Below are positions 63,693 through 64,000 of a stretch of 64,000 nucleotides of DNA, piece after piece. Position 1 is the stretch's first letter. Each line of letters begins with the position of its first letter. Made by a program: the position numbers and the translations under genes. Source of the stretch: WHSW01 sp963705955 (GTDB lineage: Bacteria; Actinomycetota; Thermoleophilia; Solirubrobacterales; 70-9); the NCBI GenBank assembly GCA_963705955.1, contig CAVPLH010000006.1, forward strand, positions 992,001 through 1,056,000, read 5' to 3'. The notes under the pieces were generated by a model. That model worked only from the letters and a program-made list of their open reading frames with translations. It made no database searches and was not told the DNA's origin.

Positions 63693-64000
63693 CTAGGGAT
63701 CGAGCGCCCGGCGGATCGCCGTCCGAGCGGCCTCGAGCGCCTCGGAGAGCCGCTCAGGCTCACGGCCGCCGGCCTGGGCGACGTCTTCGCGGCCGCCGCC
63801 GCCGCCGCCGACGATGCTCGCCGCCTCGCGGATCACCTCCGCCGCCGAGAGCCCCCGGTCGACCGCGCTGCGGGTGAAGCTCGCGACCAGGGCGACCTTG
63901 CCGTCGTCGGTCCCACCGAGGACCACGGCGGCGTCGCCGAGGCGCTGCTTGATCCGGTCGGCGAGGTCGAGCATCGCGCGCTGATCGGCGCCGCCGCTCT
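63693..64000 (-). CDS. alaS: Alanyl-tRNA synthetase, C-terminal part (cut by window edge)
   Basis: The visible 102 codons are the end of AlaRS: the DHHA1 (C-Ala) domain with VVLGGTDDGKVALVASFT, the helix AAEVIREAASI, and VGGGGGGREDVAQAGG, the glycine-rich signature. The catalytic, tRNA-binding and editing domains lie beyond the right edge. It is 14 bases upstream of ruvX in the same direction, which fits a common operon. Confidence 0.95.
   Translation of the reverse strand, partial: SGGADQRAMLDLADRIKQRLGDAAVVLGGTDDGKVALVASFTRSAVDRGLSAAEVIREAASIVGGGGGGREDVAQAGGREPERLSEALEAARTAIRRALDP

Noticed and set aside
60989..63763. A 924-codon open frame on the minus strand across aroE, mltG and ruvX
   Set aside because: It is a frame shadow of three well-supported genes; very high GC with few stops produces such frames throughout the window.

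Overview
The window is very GC-rich DNA from an actinobacterium. It most resembles Thermoleophilia (Solirubrobacterales-like), a placement inferred from gene content and synteny, not from a marker-gene tree. Two blocks conserved in actinobacteria lie on the minus strand. The first is tlyA-ppnK-recN-steA-mctB-pyrG-Nudix-xerD. The second is alaS-ruvX-mltG-aroE-prepilin peptidase-aroC-aroKB-aroQ-pepQ-efp-nusB. In Mycobacterium these blocks are far apart; here dxs and a polyprenyl diphosphate synthase gene bridge them. F420-type and SteA/MctB genes fit the same phylum.

Layout: 0-4.9 kb holds a GMC oxidoreductase fragment, a thioredoxin-like lipoprotein, an SDR enzyme, a glycosyltransferase, a tRNA with anticodon GUU and an HNH nuclease. 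4.9-15.6 kb is a minus-strand housekeeping run (dnaG, dgt, recO, P1 peptidase, mutM, xerD, Nudix, DUF3866, M20 peptidase). 15.6-20.3 kb is pyrG, an MraY-like transferase, mctB and steA. 20.3-31.8 kb contains a hydrolase/acyl-CoA synthetase fusion, a repeat-bearing esterase, recN, an MFS exporter with divergent marR, ppnK, tlyA, a LysM/VanY peptidase and an RTX-repeat remnant. 31.8-37.2 kb carries isoprenoid genes (dxs, polyprenyl synthase), nusB, a DUF559 protein and efp. 37.2-44.8 kb is an accessory region with a lipid-type methyltransferase, a two-component system and a divergent redox operon (two exported Ala/Pro-rich proteins, ApbE, a ferric-reductase-like membrane protein, an FAD oxidoreductase, a ferredoxin). 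44.8-52.5 kb has peptidases and the shikimate run aroQ, aroKB, aroC. 52.5-61.2 kb is accessory (phosphodiesterase, UlaG-like hydrolase, flippase-like protein, F420 enzyme, truncated TPP enzyme, antiporter). 61.2-64 kb returns to aroE, mltG, ruvX and alaS.

Many minus-strand genes overlap by 1-4 bases (ATGA or GTGA), so they are probably translated as long coupled operons. About twenty genes or frames are interrupted by small indels, mostly one extra base, including in essential genes (dnaG, aroQ) and in recN. I read these mainly as uncorrected sequence errors, typical of a draft or metagenome assembly, and annotate such genes across the break. The TPP-enzyme region at 58.5-59.2 kb is much worse and may be a chimeric join.

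The most unusual object is the tRNA at 4046-4129: an Asn anticodon and an Asn-type acceptor end on a tRNA-Leu-like body with a long variable arm.
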